DNA from: an uncultured Jannaschia sp.
Lineage (GTDB): Bacteria; Pseudomonadota; Alphaproteobacteria; Rhodobacterales; Rhodobacteraceae
DNA: 64,000 nt
Assembly: GCF_947503795.1 (NCBI RefSeq)
Contig: NZ_CANNEZ010000001.1
Span: 1,603,001-1,667,000, forward strand
Reading direction: 5' to 3'
Below the pieces are notes generated by a model. That model had not been told where the DNA came from and made no database searches. It was given only the letters and a program-made list of their open reading frames with translations. Positions 32,464 to 40,800 of the stretch are shown piece after piece. Numbering within the stretch: the stretch's first letter is position 1; each line of letters starts with the position of its first letter. The position numbers and the translations under genes are program-made.

Positions 32464-33443
32464 TCAACCGCAGAACCTTTGCGAGAACCGCATCCGCCGG
32501 CCTGACCGCAGCCGTCCTGGCGCTGGCCGCCCCGGCCAGCGCGCAGGACAACGGAGAGCTGGTCTACATGACGCCCGGCCTCGACCTCGCCTTCTGGCGC
32601 TACGTGTCCGAGGGCGTGAAATCCGTCGCCGAGGAGAACGGCTACGGCTTCTCGGCGCTCGACAGCACCAACGACCCGCAGACCCAGCTACAGAACGCGC
32701 AGGACGCGATCGCGCGCGGGGTCGCGGGCATCGTGCTCTCGCCCACCGACAGCTCGACCGCGCCGGCCGTGCTGCAACTGGCGCAGGACAACGACATCCC
32801 CGTCGTCATCGCCGATATCGGCACCGATAGCGGCGAATTCGTCTCGGTCATCGGGTCGAACAACTACGAGGGCGCAAATGGCGTCGGCGAAGCACTCGCC
32901 GCGGCCATGACGGAGGCCGGCAAGACCGACGCGACCGTCGGCATTGTCGGCATCAGCCAGGCCCGCCTCAACGGGCAGGCCCGCACGAAGGGCTTCAAGG
33001 ACGCGCTGACGGCGGCGGGGATCGAGGGCGACGCAGGATTGCAGCAGATGCAAGCCTACACCGCTGACGAGACGTTCAAGTTCACCCAGGACATGATCAC
33101 CTCCAATCCGGGCATGGGCGCGATGTTCGTCCAGACCGACGGGCCGACGCTGGGCGCGCTGCGCGCGATCAAGGCGGCGCGGATGGACGGCGACGTGCTG
33201 GTCGCGGCCTTCGACGGCATCCCGGAATTCGTCCCGCTTCTCCAGTCGGGCGAGCTCGTCGTGTCGGGCATGCAGCAGCCCTACCTGATGGGCGTCCGCT
33301 CGGCCGAAGCGATGGTCGAGCATCTGGGCGGCGGCACCCCCGAGAAGGAGATCACCGTGCCGATCCTGATCGTGACCTCGGAGAACATCGAAGAGATGCT
33401 TCCGACGATCAAGGAAACGGTCTTCGCCAACGAGATCGAGTGA
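32460..33443 (+). CDS. Sugar ABC transporter substrate-binding protein (RbsB-like, PF13407)
   Basis: 327 residues. The N-terminus MINRRTFARTASAGLTAAVL carries an RR pair and a hydrophobic stretch, so it may be Tat- or Sec-exported; cleavage is likely after ASAQ. The mature part is a periplasmic binding protein of the ribose/xylose class (GVKSVAEENGYGFSALDSTN, QDAIARGVAGIVLSPTDSST, VLVAAFDGIPEFVPLLQSGE). With the ATPase, permease and lactonase-like enzyme downstream, a branched pentose (apiose-type) or related sugar or sugar acid is a reasonable guess for the ligand. Confidence 0.9.
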   Translation: MINRRTFARTASAGLTAAVLALAAPASAQDNGELVYMTPGLDLAFWRYVSEGVKSVAEENGYGFSALDSTNDPQTQLQNAQDAIARGVAGIVLSPTDSSTAPAVLQLAQDNDIPVVIADIGTDSGEFVSVIGSNNYEGANGVGEALAAAMTEAGKTDATVGIVGISQARLNGQARTKGFKDALTAAGIEGDAGLQQMQAYTADETFKFTQDMITSNPGMGAMFVQTDGPTLGALRAIKAARMDGDVLVAAFDGIPEFVPLLQSGELVVSGMQQPYLMGVRSAEAMVEHLGGGTPEKEITVPILIVTSENIEEMLPTIKETVFANEIE

Positions 33444-33450
33444 CGCTATC

Positions 33451-33479
33451 GTCCGGGGCGCGGCACTCTCGCCCCGGAC
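33451..33479 (+). promoter_or_regulatory. Strong intercistronic stem-loop after the binding-protein gene
   Basis: Perfect 10-bp inverted repeat GTCCGGGGCG-(9 nt)-CGCCCCGGAC, 7 bp after the binding-protein stop and 15 bp before the ATPase start. Such hairpins in ABC operons commonly protect upstream mRNA and lower downstream expression, giving excess binding protein. No T-run follows, so it is probably not a full terminator. Confidence 0.6.
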
Positions 33480-33494
33480 AATCTCGGACCCGCG

Positions 33495-35399
33495 ATGAAA
33501 GATGCTCAGACACAGCCGGACCCCGCGGTCCGTGCCGACGCCCTGCTGGTCGCGCGGGGTGTGTCGAAGAATTTCGGCAAGACGCAGGCGCTGACCGACT
33601 CCGCCCTGACGCTGCGCCCCGGCGAGGTTGTGGGCCTTCTGGGTGCCAATGGCGCGGGCAAGTCCACCCTATCCCGCATCGTGTCGGGACATATCCAGCC
33701 CTCGGGCGGCGAGATCACGTTTGACGGACGCCCCCTCGCGCTGTCGTCGACCCGCGACGCGCTGCGCCAGGGCATCGCTCTTGTGGCGCAGGAAACGTCG
33801 CTGGCACCCGATCTCTCGGTGCTCGAGAACATCTTCCTGCCCGATCTCGCGACGCCCGGTCGCCTGTCGTTCCGGGCGATGCGGCGGCGCGCCAACGAAC
33901 TTCTCTCCGGTCTCGGGCACGAGCATGTCCTGCCGCTCGACGCCGAGGTCCGCACGCTTTCGGCGGCGCAGCGGCAACTGGTCGAGATCGCCAAGGCGCT
34001 GGCGCTCGACGCGCGGCTGGTCATCTTCGACGAGCCGACGGCCTCGCTCTCTGCCACGGAAGTCGATCGCCTCTTCGACATCATGGCGCGGCTGCGCGAC
34101 GGCGGCCACGCGCTCGGCTTCGTGTCGCACCGGCTGGAAGAGGTCTTCGCAATCACCGACCGCGTCACTATCCTGCGCGAGGGCCAGGTCGTGGCCGAGG
34201 ACGTGGCGACCGGCACGCTGAGCCAGGGCGACATCATCCAGCACATGGTCGGCCGCGACATCGGCGCGATCTACGCCGCGCGCCGGGCTCCGCCCAAGGG
34301 CGATGCCGACGCCGTCTTCGAGGTCCGCAACCTGCGCGCCGCCCCCTGGGTGCAGGACATGAGCTTCGCGGTCCGCAGGGGCGAGATCCTCGGCCTCGGC
34401 GGGCTGGTCGGCGCCGGGCGCTCCGAGGCGATGGAAGCGATCTGGGGCCTGCGCCCGCGCCAGGGCGGCGAGATCCTCGTCCGGGGCAAGCCCGCGCGCC
34501 TGAGAAAGCCCGCCGACGCCGTTCGCGCCGGGCTGGGTTTCGTGGCCGAGGACCGGCGCGCGCAGAACATTGTCCCCGACCTCAGCGTCCGCGAGAACCT
34601 GATGATCGCCCAGATGGGCCAGCATCGCGGCTTCGGGCGAGGCTATGGCAAGCGCGCGGACAAGGTCGCCTCGCTCATCACCGATCTCGGTCTGCCGCCC
34701 GACCGGCTGGACCAGAGCCTGCTCAACTTCTCCGGCGGGATGCAGCAGAAGATCATCATCGCCCGCTGGCTCCTGACCGAACCGGACATCCTGATTCTCG
34801 ACGAGCCCACCAAGGGCGTCGATATCGGCACGCGCTCCTCGATCTACCGGCTGTTGCAGGATGCCGCCGACCGGGGCCTCGCCGTCATCGTCATCTCGTC
34901 GGATTTCGAGGAGCTGCTCGGCATCTCCGAACGTGTGGTGGTCGTGTCGGACGGCGTCACCATCGCCGACCTTCCCGTCGCGCGGCTGACCGAGGAGAAA
35001 CTCACCCTGTTGGCCGCACCCCGCACCTCGACCGCGCGAAACCAGGCGCTGCTCCGGGCGCTCGTCGAGGCCCATGGCGGGGACGCCTTCTGGGCGCTGC
35101 TCGACGGCGAGGAGACGATCTGTCTCGCGCAGGCGGGCGACCGGCTCGCGGGGATGGTACCGGGCGAAGCCGCCTTGGCCGACGAGACGCGGATCCCCGA
35201 TGCCATCCGGGCGCGCGGGCCGGATTTCACCGCAGACGGCGAACACCGCACGCTCCTGACCCAGATGACCGACAAGCGCGGCCACGATCTCGGCTGGATC
35301 GGCCTGACGCTGCCCAGCGCGTCCGCCTCGCCCGAGCCGGAAGCCATCCGGCGCCGCATCGCTACCCTGACCGACCCTGCCGAAGAGGTATCCACGTGA
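33495..35399 (+). CDS. Sugar ABC transporter ATP-binding protein (RbsA-like) with an extra C-terminal domain
   Basis: 634 residues. Two fused ABC domains: first Walker A GLLGANGAGKSTLSRIVSG with LVIFDEPTASLS; second half with the degenerate GLGGLVGAGRSEAMEAIWG, signature LNFSGGMQQKIIIARWLLTE and ILILDEPTKGVDIG. RbsA/XylG proteins are usually about 500 residues. Here about 125 extra residues follow (from about 510: ALLRALVEAHGGDAFWALLD ... LTQMTDKRGHDLGWIGLTLP), looking like a small GAF-like sensory fold. It might couple transport to a cytoplasmic signal. It overlaps the permease start by 4 bp. Confidence 0.9.
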   Translation: MKDAQTQPDPAVRADALLVARGVSKNFGKTQALTDSALTLRPGEVVGLLGANGAGKSTLSRIVSGHIQPSGGEITFDGRPLALSSTRDALRQGIALVAQETSLAPDLSVLENIFLPDLATPGRLSFRAMRRRANELLSGLGHEHVLPLDAEVRTLSAAQRQLVEIAKALALDARLVIFDEPTASLSATEVDRLFDIMARLRDGGHALGFVSHRLEEVFAITDRVTILREGQVVAEDVATGTLSQGDIIQHMVGRDIGAIYAARRAPPKGDADAVFEVRNLRAAPWVQDMSFAVRRGEILGLGGLVGAGRSEAMEAIWGLRPRQGGEILVRGKPARLRKPADAVRAGLGFVAEDRRAQNIVPDLSVRENLMIAQMGQHRGFGRGYGKRADKVASLITDLGLPPDRLDQSLLNFSGGMQQKIIIARWLLTEPDILILDEPTKGVDIGTRSSIYRLLQDAADRGLAVIVISSDFEELLGISERVVVVSDGVTIADLPVARLTEEKLTLLAAPRTSTARNQALLRALVEAHGGDAFWALLDGEETICLAQAGDRLAGMVPGEAALADETRIPDAIRARGPDFTADGEHRTLLTQMTDKRGHDLGWIGLTLPSASASPEPEAIRRRIATLTDPAEEVST

Positions 35400-36385
35400 C
35401 CGACGCGACCCCCGCCGACACGCAGCAGGGCGGCGGCCCGAGCCTGATCTCGACCATCCTGCGAAGCCTCGAATTCCGCATGCTCTGCCTCGCGCTTCTT
35501 CTGGCGGTGGTTCTGTCGCTCTCGTCGGAGTTCTTCCTGACGGAACGCAACATCTTCAACATCCTCGACCAATCGGTCGTCATCGGCATCGTCGCGGTGG
35601 GCATGACCTTCGTGATCCTGACCGGCGGCATCGACCTGTCGGTCGGCGCGGTGTTCGGGCTGACGGGCATCGTGTTGGCGCAGGCGTTGCAGGTCATGCC
35701 GATCCCGATCGCGATCCCGCTGGCCGTGCTGGCGGGCGCGGGGATCGGGCTCTTCTCGGGCGTGCTGGTCGCCGTCTTCGGCCTGGCGCCCTTCGTCGTG
35801 ACGCTGGGCGTCATGGCCATCGGGCGCAGCCTCAGCTTCATCTTCTCGGGGCAACGCTCGATCTCGGGCCTGCCGCCCGATCTCGACGCCATCGTCTACA
35901 GCACCTTCCTCGGCATCCCGACGAACGTCCTGTTCCTCCTGGCGCTCTACGTGCTCGCCTGGGCCTACCTGACCTACACCAAGGGCGGGCGCACGATCTA
36001 CGCGATCGGCTCGAATTTCGAGGCGGCGCGCGCGGCGGGCCTCTCGACGATGTTCTACTCGATCCTGCCCTACGTCGTCTCGGGCGCGCTTGCCGCCGTC
36101 GCCGTGACCTTCAGCCTGGCACAGGTCATGTCGGCCGACCCGCTCGCCGGCAACGGGCTGGAGCTCGACGCCATTGCTGCCGTCGTCATCGGCGGGGCCA
36201 GCCTCTATGGCGGGCGCGGCTCGATCATCGGGACGCTGCTCGGGGTCCTCATCATGGTGATGATCCGCAACGGCCTGAACCTGATGGGCGTGTCGCCCTT
36301 CTGGCAGGGCACCGCCATCGGCTCGATCATCATCATCGCCCTCCTGGCCGAGCGTCTCATCAACTGGCGCTCCGCCCGCAGCTAG
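35396..36385 (+). CDS. Sugar ABC transporter permease (RbsC-like)
   Basis: 329 residues from a GTG overlapping the ATPase stop. A polytopic membrane protein of the BPD_transp_2 family: FNILDQSVVIGIVAVGMTFV, ILTGGIDLSVGAVFGLTGIV, and the conserved GGRTIYAIGSNFEAARAAGL cytoplasmic segment that contacts the ATPase. About eight to ten hydrophobic helices. It forms the homodimeric channel for the transporter and is followed after 9 bp by the lactonase-like gene. Confidence 0.93.
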   Translation: MTDATPADTQQGGGPSLISTILRSLEFRMLCLALLLAVVLSLSSEFFLTERNIFNILDQSVVIGIVAVGMTFVILTGGIDLSVGAVFGLTGIVLAQALQVMPIPIAIPLAVLAGAGIGLFSGVLVAVFGLAPFVVTLGVMAIGRSLSFIFSGQRSISGLPPDLDAIVYSTFLGIPTNVLFLLALYVLAWAYLTYTKGGRTIYAIGSNFEAARAAGLSTMFYSILPYVVSGALAAVAVTFSLAQVMSADPLAGNGLELDAIAAVVIGGASLYGGRGSIIGTLLGVLIMVMIRNGLNLMGVSPFWQGTAIGSIIIIALLAERLINWRSARS

Positions 36386-36394
36386 GAACGTCCC

Positions 36395-38338
36395 ATGTCC
36401 GACCCGTCCCGCGCCATCGCCCTCTACGGCACCGAGGAAACCGTCCCGCCGCCCCGTATCCTGCGCGCGGGCAAGCTGTCGGCCGAACTGGAGGCGGGGA
36501 ACCTGCGCTATATCCGCTGGGACGGGCACGAGGTGCTGCGCGCGGTGTCCTTCATCGTGCGCGACAAGGATTGGGGCACCTACAACCCGGAGATCTCGGG
36601 GCTCGAGATTACCGAGGACGACGATGCCTTTACCGTCACGCTGCACGCTGTCGCGGGCGACGGGGACCAGAGCTTCGCCTATGACGCGCGGATCGAGGGA
36701 CGGGCCGACGGCACGCTGACCTTCCACGGCACGGGCGGGACCGAGGACGGGTTCCTGACCAACCGCACGGGCTTCGTGATCCTGCACCCGATCGACGGCA
36801 TCGCGGGCGCGCCCGTCACCATCGAACATACCGGCGGCGAGACCGCCGAGAGCCTGTTCCCCGAGATCATCGACCCGGTCCAGCCGATGATGGACCTGCG
36901 CGCGCTCAGCCACACCACGCCCGCGGGCCTGAAGGTCCGCGTGCTGATGGAGGGCGACACCTACGAGATGGAGGACCAGCGGAACTGGACCGACGCCTCC
37001 TACAAGACCTATGTGCGGCCCCTCGCGCGGCCCTGGCCCTACCGGATCGAGCCGGGCGAGGTCATCGACCAGACGATCACCGTGACCGTCACCGGCATGG
37101 CAGCGACCACCGAGACCGGCGGCGCGGTGAAGCTGCGACCGGGCGCGGAGGTCGGCCCCCTGCCGCCGCTCGGCCTCGGGCTCCGGCCCGAAGACGCAGC
37201 GACCGCCAAGGCGGCGGCCGAGACGCTCCGCGCTCTCGCGCCCGCCTACATGGTGCTGCACCACGATCCCCGCGCCGGGCATGACCGTGCGACGCTCGAG
37301 GCCATGCTCGACGTCAGCCGCACCGTCGGCGCCACGCCGTGGCTGGAAGCCGTGATCGAGGCGACCGACGATGCGGGGGCGGCATCCGAGATCGCGGCGC
37401 TGGGCGCTATGTCCAAGGCGCTCGGCCATCCGTTCCACACCGTGCTGGTCTCGCCCGCACCCGATCTCAAATGCACGCTCCCCGGCTCCGTCTGGCCGGA
37501 CGCGCCCGATGCGGCCACGCTCTACGACGCGACGCGGGCCGCCTTCCCTGAGGCCCGGATCGGCGGCGGCATGTTCTCCTATTTCACCGAACTCAACCGC
37601 AAGCGTCCGCCCGTGGACCGGCTGGACCTTCTGTCCTTCACCACCTCGCCCATGGTCCATGCCGGGGACGACCGTTCGGTCATCGAAACCCGCGAAGCGC
37701 ATCCTGCCATCGTCAAATCCGTCACAGAGATCGCCGGGACGACGCCCTGGGCCGTCGGCCCCTCGGCCATCGGCATCCGCGACAATCCCTACGGCGCGGC
37801 GGCCAAGGACAATCCGGGCAATATCCGGCAGGCGATGAACTGGAACGACCCGCGCCAGCGCGGTCTTTTCGGCGCGGCCTGGGCGCTGACCTATTTCGCG
37901 CATTTCGCCGAAGGCGGCGCATCGTCCATCGCGCTGGGGGCCGCGACGGGTCCGTTCGGCGCGATCGCGGCGCCGTCCGACTTCCCGAAGCCCTGGTTCG
38001 ACGAGGCGGGCGGCGTCTATCCCGTGTTCCACGTCCTGCGCGGTCTCGCACGGCTGGAAGGGGCCACGATGCACGCGCTCGATCTTCCGGCGGCGGGGCC
38101 CGTGGCCGGGCTGGCGGCCCGGACGGACGGGGGTCTGGAGATCTGGGTCGCGAATGTCGGCCCCGATCCCGTCGAGGTGGCGTTGGCACACGACGCCGAG
38201 ATGCGGGTCGCCCGCCTCGATGCAGGCGGCTTCGCCGCGGCCGCCGCCAATCCCGCGATCATGGACGACCTCTCGCCCGCGTCCGGCGCGCTCACCCTCG
38301 ACGCCTTCGCGATCGCGCGGATCGTGACCGGGGCCTAG
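36395..38338 (+). CDS. Probable D-apionate lactonase-like protein
   Basis: 647 residues. The N-terminal third is beta-rich (LEAGNLRYIRWDGHEVLRAV, VRDKDWGTYNPEISGLEI), the middle resembles a TIM barrel (PPLGLGLRPEDAATAKAAAE; YMVLHHDPRAGHDRATLEAM; GGGMFSYFTELNRKRPP), and a beta C-terminal domain follows. From memory this matches the three-domain ApnL family, which opens D-apionolactone in bacterial D-apiose degradation. No database check was possible and no other apiose gene is in the window, so the reaction is tentative. Position at the end of a GntR/sugar-ABC operon fits a sugar-lactone substrate made after uptake. Confidence 0.65.
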   Translation: MSDPSRAIALYGTEETVPPPRILRAGKLSAELEAGNLRYIRWDGHEVLRAVSFIVRDKDWGTYNPEISGLEITEDDDAFTVTLHAVAGDGDQSFAYDARIEGRADGTLTFHGTGGTEDGFLTNRTGFVILHPIDGIAGAPVTIEHTGGETAESLFPEIIDPVQPMMDLRALSHTTPAGLKVRVLMEGDTYEMEDQRNWTDASYKTYVRPLARPWPYRIEPGEVIDQTITVTVTGMAATTETGGAVKLRPGAEVGPLPPLGLGLRPEDAATAKAAAETLRALAPAYMVLHHDPRAGHDRATLEAMLDVSRTVGATPWLEAVIEATDDAGAASEIAALGAMSKALGHPFHTVLVSPAPDLKCTLPGSVWPDAPDAATLYDATRAAFPEARIGGGMFSYFTELNRKRPPVDRLDLLSFTTSPMVHAGDDRSVIETREAHPAIVKSVTEIAGTTPWAVGPSAIGIRDNPYGAAAKDNPGNIRQAMNWNDPRQRGLFGAAWALTYFAHFAEGGASSIALGAATGPFGAIAAPSDFPKPWFDEAGGVYPVFHVLRGLARLEGATMHALDLPAAGPVAGLAARTDGGLEIWVANVGPDPVEVALAHDAEMRVARLDAGGFAAAAANPAIMDDLSPASGALTLDAFAIARIVTGA

Positions 38339-38556
38339 CGCACACGGCCACGACCCCGACGGCACGCCTCGACACCGGCGTCCGATCCCGGATCGCCGGC
38401 GTCTTCCTGCGGCCTTAACCAACCGCACGCGCTTGTTATTCGACCTTCATGTCGCCGTCGCACTAGCGTGGTCGGTGAGCTTTCACACCGTGTTGCCCGG
38501 CCCTGCCACAGGTCGACCGCCTGCCCCATCGACCGCGTCCAGATCGAGGATCGCCC

Positions 38557-39840
38557 ATGACCCCCCTTCCCCATCCGTCGTCGCTTGCCCCCTCCGAGGC
38601 GCAGACGCTGCTCGAGCGGACCCGCGCGCGCACGACAGCCCTTGCCGCACCGCTGGCGCCCGAGGACACGATGTTGCAATCCATGGAGGACGCGTCGCCC
38701 GCGAAATGGCACCTCGCGCATACGACGTGGTTCTTCGAGGAATTCATCCTCAAGCCCCGTGTCGCGAATTACGTCTCGCCGGACGACCGGTTCGCGTTCC
38801 TCTTCAACTCCTACTACGTGCAGGCCGGTCCGCGTCATGCCCGCGACAAGCGGGGCCTGATCTCCCGTCCCGGATGCGAGGCGGTCACCGACTACCGTGC
38901 GCATGTCGAGGATGCGCTCGCGTCGCTTCTAGCCGCCGCGCGCGACGATGCCGACGAGATTGCCGCGCTGGTCGAGCTGGGCTGTCACCACGAGATGCAG
39001 CACCAGGAACTTCTGGTGACCGATCTTCTCCATGGGCTGAGCTTCAATCCCCTCCTGCCCGTCTACCGCGAGCCGAAACCGCTCCCCGTCACCTCCGAAA
39101 CGCCGTTGACCTGGACCCGGCACGCGGGCGGCCTTTGCGAAATCGGGCATGACGGACGGGGCTTCGCCTATGATTGCGAGGGGCCGCGGCATCGGGTCTT
39201 CCTCGAGCCCTACGAGATCGCGGACCGGCCCGTGACGAACCGCGACTGGATCGCCTTCATGGAGGATGGCGGCTACGGCGGTGCCCGGCACTGGCTGATG
39301 GAGGGCCATGCCGTCCGCGAGCGCGAGGGTTGGGAGCATCCGCTCTACTGGTGGCGACAGGACGACGCGTGGTGGACCTACACCCTACGCGGCCCGCAGC
39401 CCGTCGCGCTCGACGCCCCGGTCGTCCATGTCAGCTACTACGAGGCCGATGCCTTCGCCCGCTGGGCGGGCGCGTCCATGGAACGGGGCGCGCGCCTGCC
39501 GACCGAGGCCGAGCACGAGACCGCCTTCGCCGACACCGCCATCGCGGGCAACTTCCTCGACGAGGGCGACGGTCTTGGCATGATGCGACCGATGCCGGGT
39601 CCGGGCGTCTGGGGCGGCGTCTGGGAATGGACCGCCTCGCCCTTCACGCCCTATCCCGGCTTTCGCGCCCCCGACGGCGCGCTGGGCGAATACAACGGCA
39701 AGTTCATGGTCAACCAGATGGTGCTGCGCGGCGGTTCCTGCGCGACGCCGCGGGACCAGATGCGGCCGAGCTACCGGACGTTCTTCTACCCGCACCAGCG
39801 CTGGCAGATGATGGGCCTCCGGCTGGCAAGGGATGCATGA
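38557..39840 (+). CDS. egtB: Ergothioneine biosynthesis protein EgtB (iron-dependent C-S bond-forming sulfoxide synthase)
   Basis: 427 residues. N-terminal DinB-like domain with the iron-ligand helix (LGCHHEMQHQELLVTDLLHG) and a conserved first His in AKWHLAHTTWFFEEF. C-terminal formylglycine-generating/sulfatase-modifying-type domain (EIADRPVTNRDWIAFMEDGG; GVWEWTASPFTPYPGF; RGGSCATPRDQMRPSYRTFF). It joins a thiol donor (gamma-glutamylcysteine or cysteine) to hercynine. The stop overlaps the egtD start (ATGA at 39837), forming a two-gene unit. The 218 bp before it hold no recognised feature. Confidence 0.95.
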   Translation: MTPLPHPSSLAPSEAQTLLERTRARTTALAAPLAPEDTMLQSMEDASPAKWHLAHTTWFFEEFILKPRVANYVSPDDRFAFLFNSYYVQAGPRHARDKRGLISRPGCEAVTDYRAHVEDALASLLAAARDDADEIAALVELGCHHEMQHQELLVTDLLHGLSFNPLLPVYREPKPLPVTSETPLTWTRHAGGLCEIGHDGRGFAYDCEGPRHRVFLEPYEIADRPVTNRDWIAFMEDGGYGGARHWLMEGHAVREREGWEHPLYWWRQDDAWWTYTLRGPQPVALDAPVVHVSYYEADAFARWAGASMERGARLPTEAEHETAFADTAIAGNFLDEGDGLGMMRPMPGPGVWGGVWEWTASPFTPYPGFRAPDGALGEYNGKFMVNQMVLRGGSCATPRDQMRPSYRTFFYPHQRWQMMGLRLARDA

Positions 39841-40787
39841 TGGACGGCGCACCGCTGCCGCCCCCGAACCCGGACCTGCTGCACGACGCGCTGGCAGGGC
39901 TGACGGCGCCGAAGAAGAGCCTGCCGCCGAAATGGCTTTACGATGCGCGGGGTTCGGCGCTCTTCGAGGCGATCACGGACCTGCCGGAATACGACCTGAC
40001 GCGCACCGAAACCGCGATCCTGCGGGCCGAGGCCGGTCGGCTGGCCCGCCTCGTGCCGCCGGGCGGGGCGCTGGTCGAGTTCGGCTCGGGCGCCAGCACC
40101 AAGACGCGGACGCTGCTCGACGCGGGGCCGCATCTCGGGGCCTATGTCCCCGTTGATATCTCGGAGGCGTTCCTTGCCGAGACGGCGACCGCGCTCCGCC
40201 GCGACTACCCCCATCTGTCGATCCACCCCGTCGCCGCCGATTTCACCGCCCCCGTGGCGCTGCCCGCCGAACTGGCGGACCGTTCGAAGGTCGGCTTCTT
40301 CCCCGGCTCGACCATCGGCAATCTCGACCCCGCCATCGCGGTCCGCCTGCTGGCCCACGCGCGGGGCTGGCCGGACGTCCGGGCCTTCGTGCTCGGCATC
40401 GATCTGGTCAAGGACGAGGCCGCGATGGTGGCGGCCTATGACGATGCGGCGGGCGTGACGGCGGCGTTCATCGCCAACATCCTCGTCCGGCTGAATGCCG
40501 AGGCAGCGGGCGAGTTCGACCCCGCGACCTTTGCCTATCGCGCAACCTGGAACGTCGAAGCAGCGCGGATCGACATGGAGTTGGTGTCGCGCCGGGCGCA
40601 GACGATCCGGCTGGCGGATCACGAAATCCCCTTCGAAGCTGGCGAGCCGATCCACGTGAGCGCCTCGCGGAAATACACATCCGACAGCGTGGCCGCGCTC
40701 GTGTGCGATGCGGGCTGGCACCTGGACAAGATGCTCACGGACCCGATGGACCGCTTCGCCGTCGCCATCCTCGCCCCGGAGGTGTGA
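39837..40787 (+). CDS. egtD: L-histidine N-alpha-methyltransferase EgtD
   Basis: 316 residues; the start is the ATG overlapping egtB (a second ATG follows at once). It makes hercynine from histidine using three S-adenosylmethionine. SAM-binding motif LVEFGSGASTKTRTLLDAG, family signatures SLPPKWLYDARGSALFEAIT (N-terminal), GFFPGSTIGNLDP and EIPFEAGEPIHVSASRKYT. The length is typical. Together with EgtB this gives the core of ergothioneine synthesis; egtC/egtE candidates are not seen here. Confidence 0.95.
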   Translation: MMDGAPLPPPNPDLLHDALAGLTAPKKSLPPKWLYDARGSALFEAITDLPEYDLTRTETAILRAEAGRLARLVPPGGALVEFGSGASTKTRTLLDAGPHLGAYVPVDISEAFLAETATALRRDYPHLSIHPVAADFTAPVALPAELADRSKVGFFPGSTIGNLDPAIAVRLLAHARGWPDVRAFVLGIDLVKDEAAMVAAYDDAAGVTAAFIANILVRLNAEAAGEFDPATFAYRATWNVEAARIDMELVSRRAQTIRLADHEIPFEAGEPIHVSASRKYTSDSVAALVCDAGWHLDKMLTDPMDRFAVAILAPEV

Positions 40788-40800
40788 CCGCCGCCGCGCC

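Noticed and set aside
34844..38428. A 1194-codon open frame on the minus strand
   Set aside because: It is antisense to the ATPase tail, permease and lactonase-like genes, has low-complexity Arg/Gly/Asp/Ala composition and no family features; it is a shadow produced by high GC at third codon positions.
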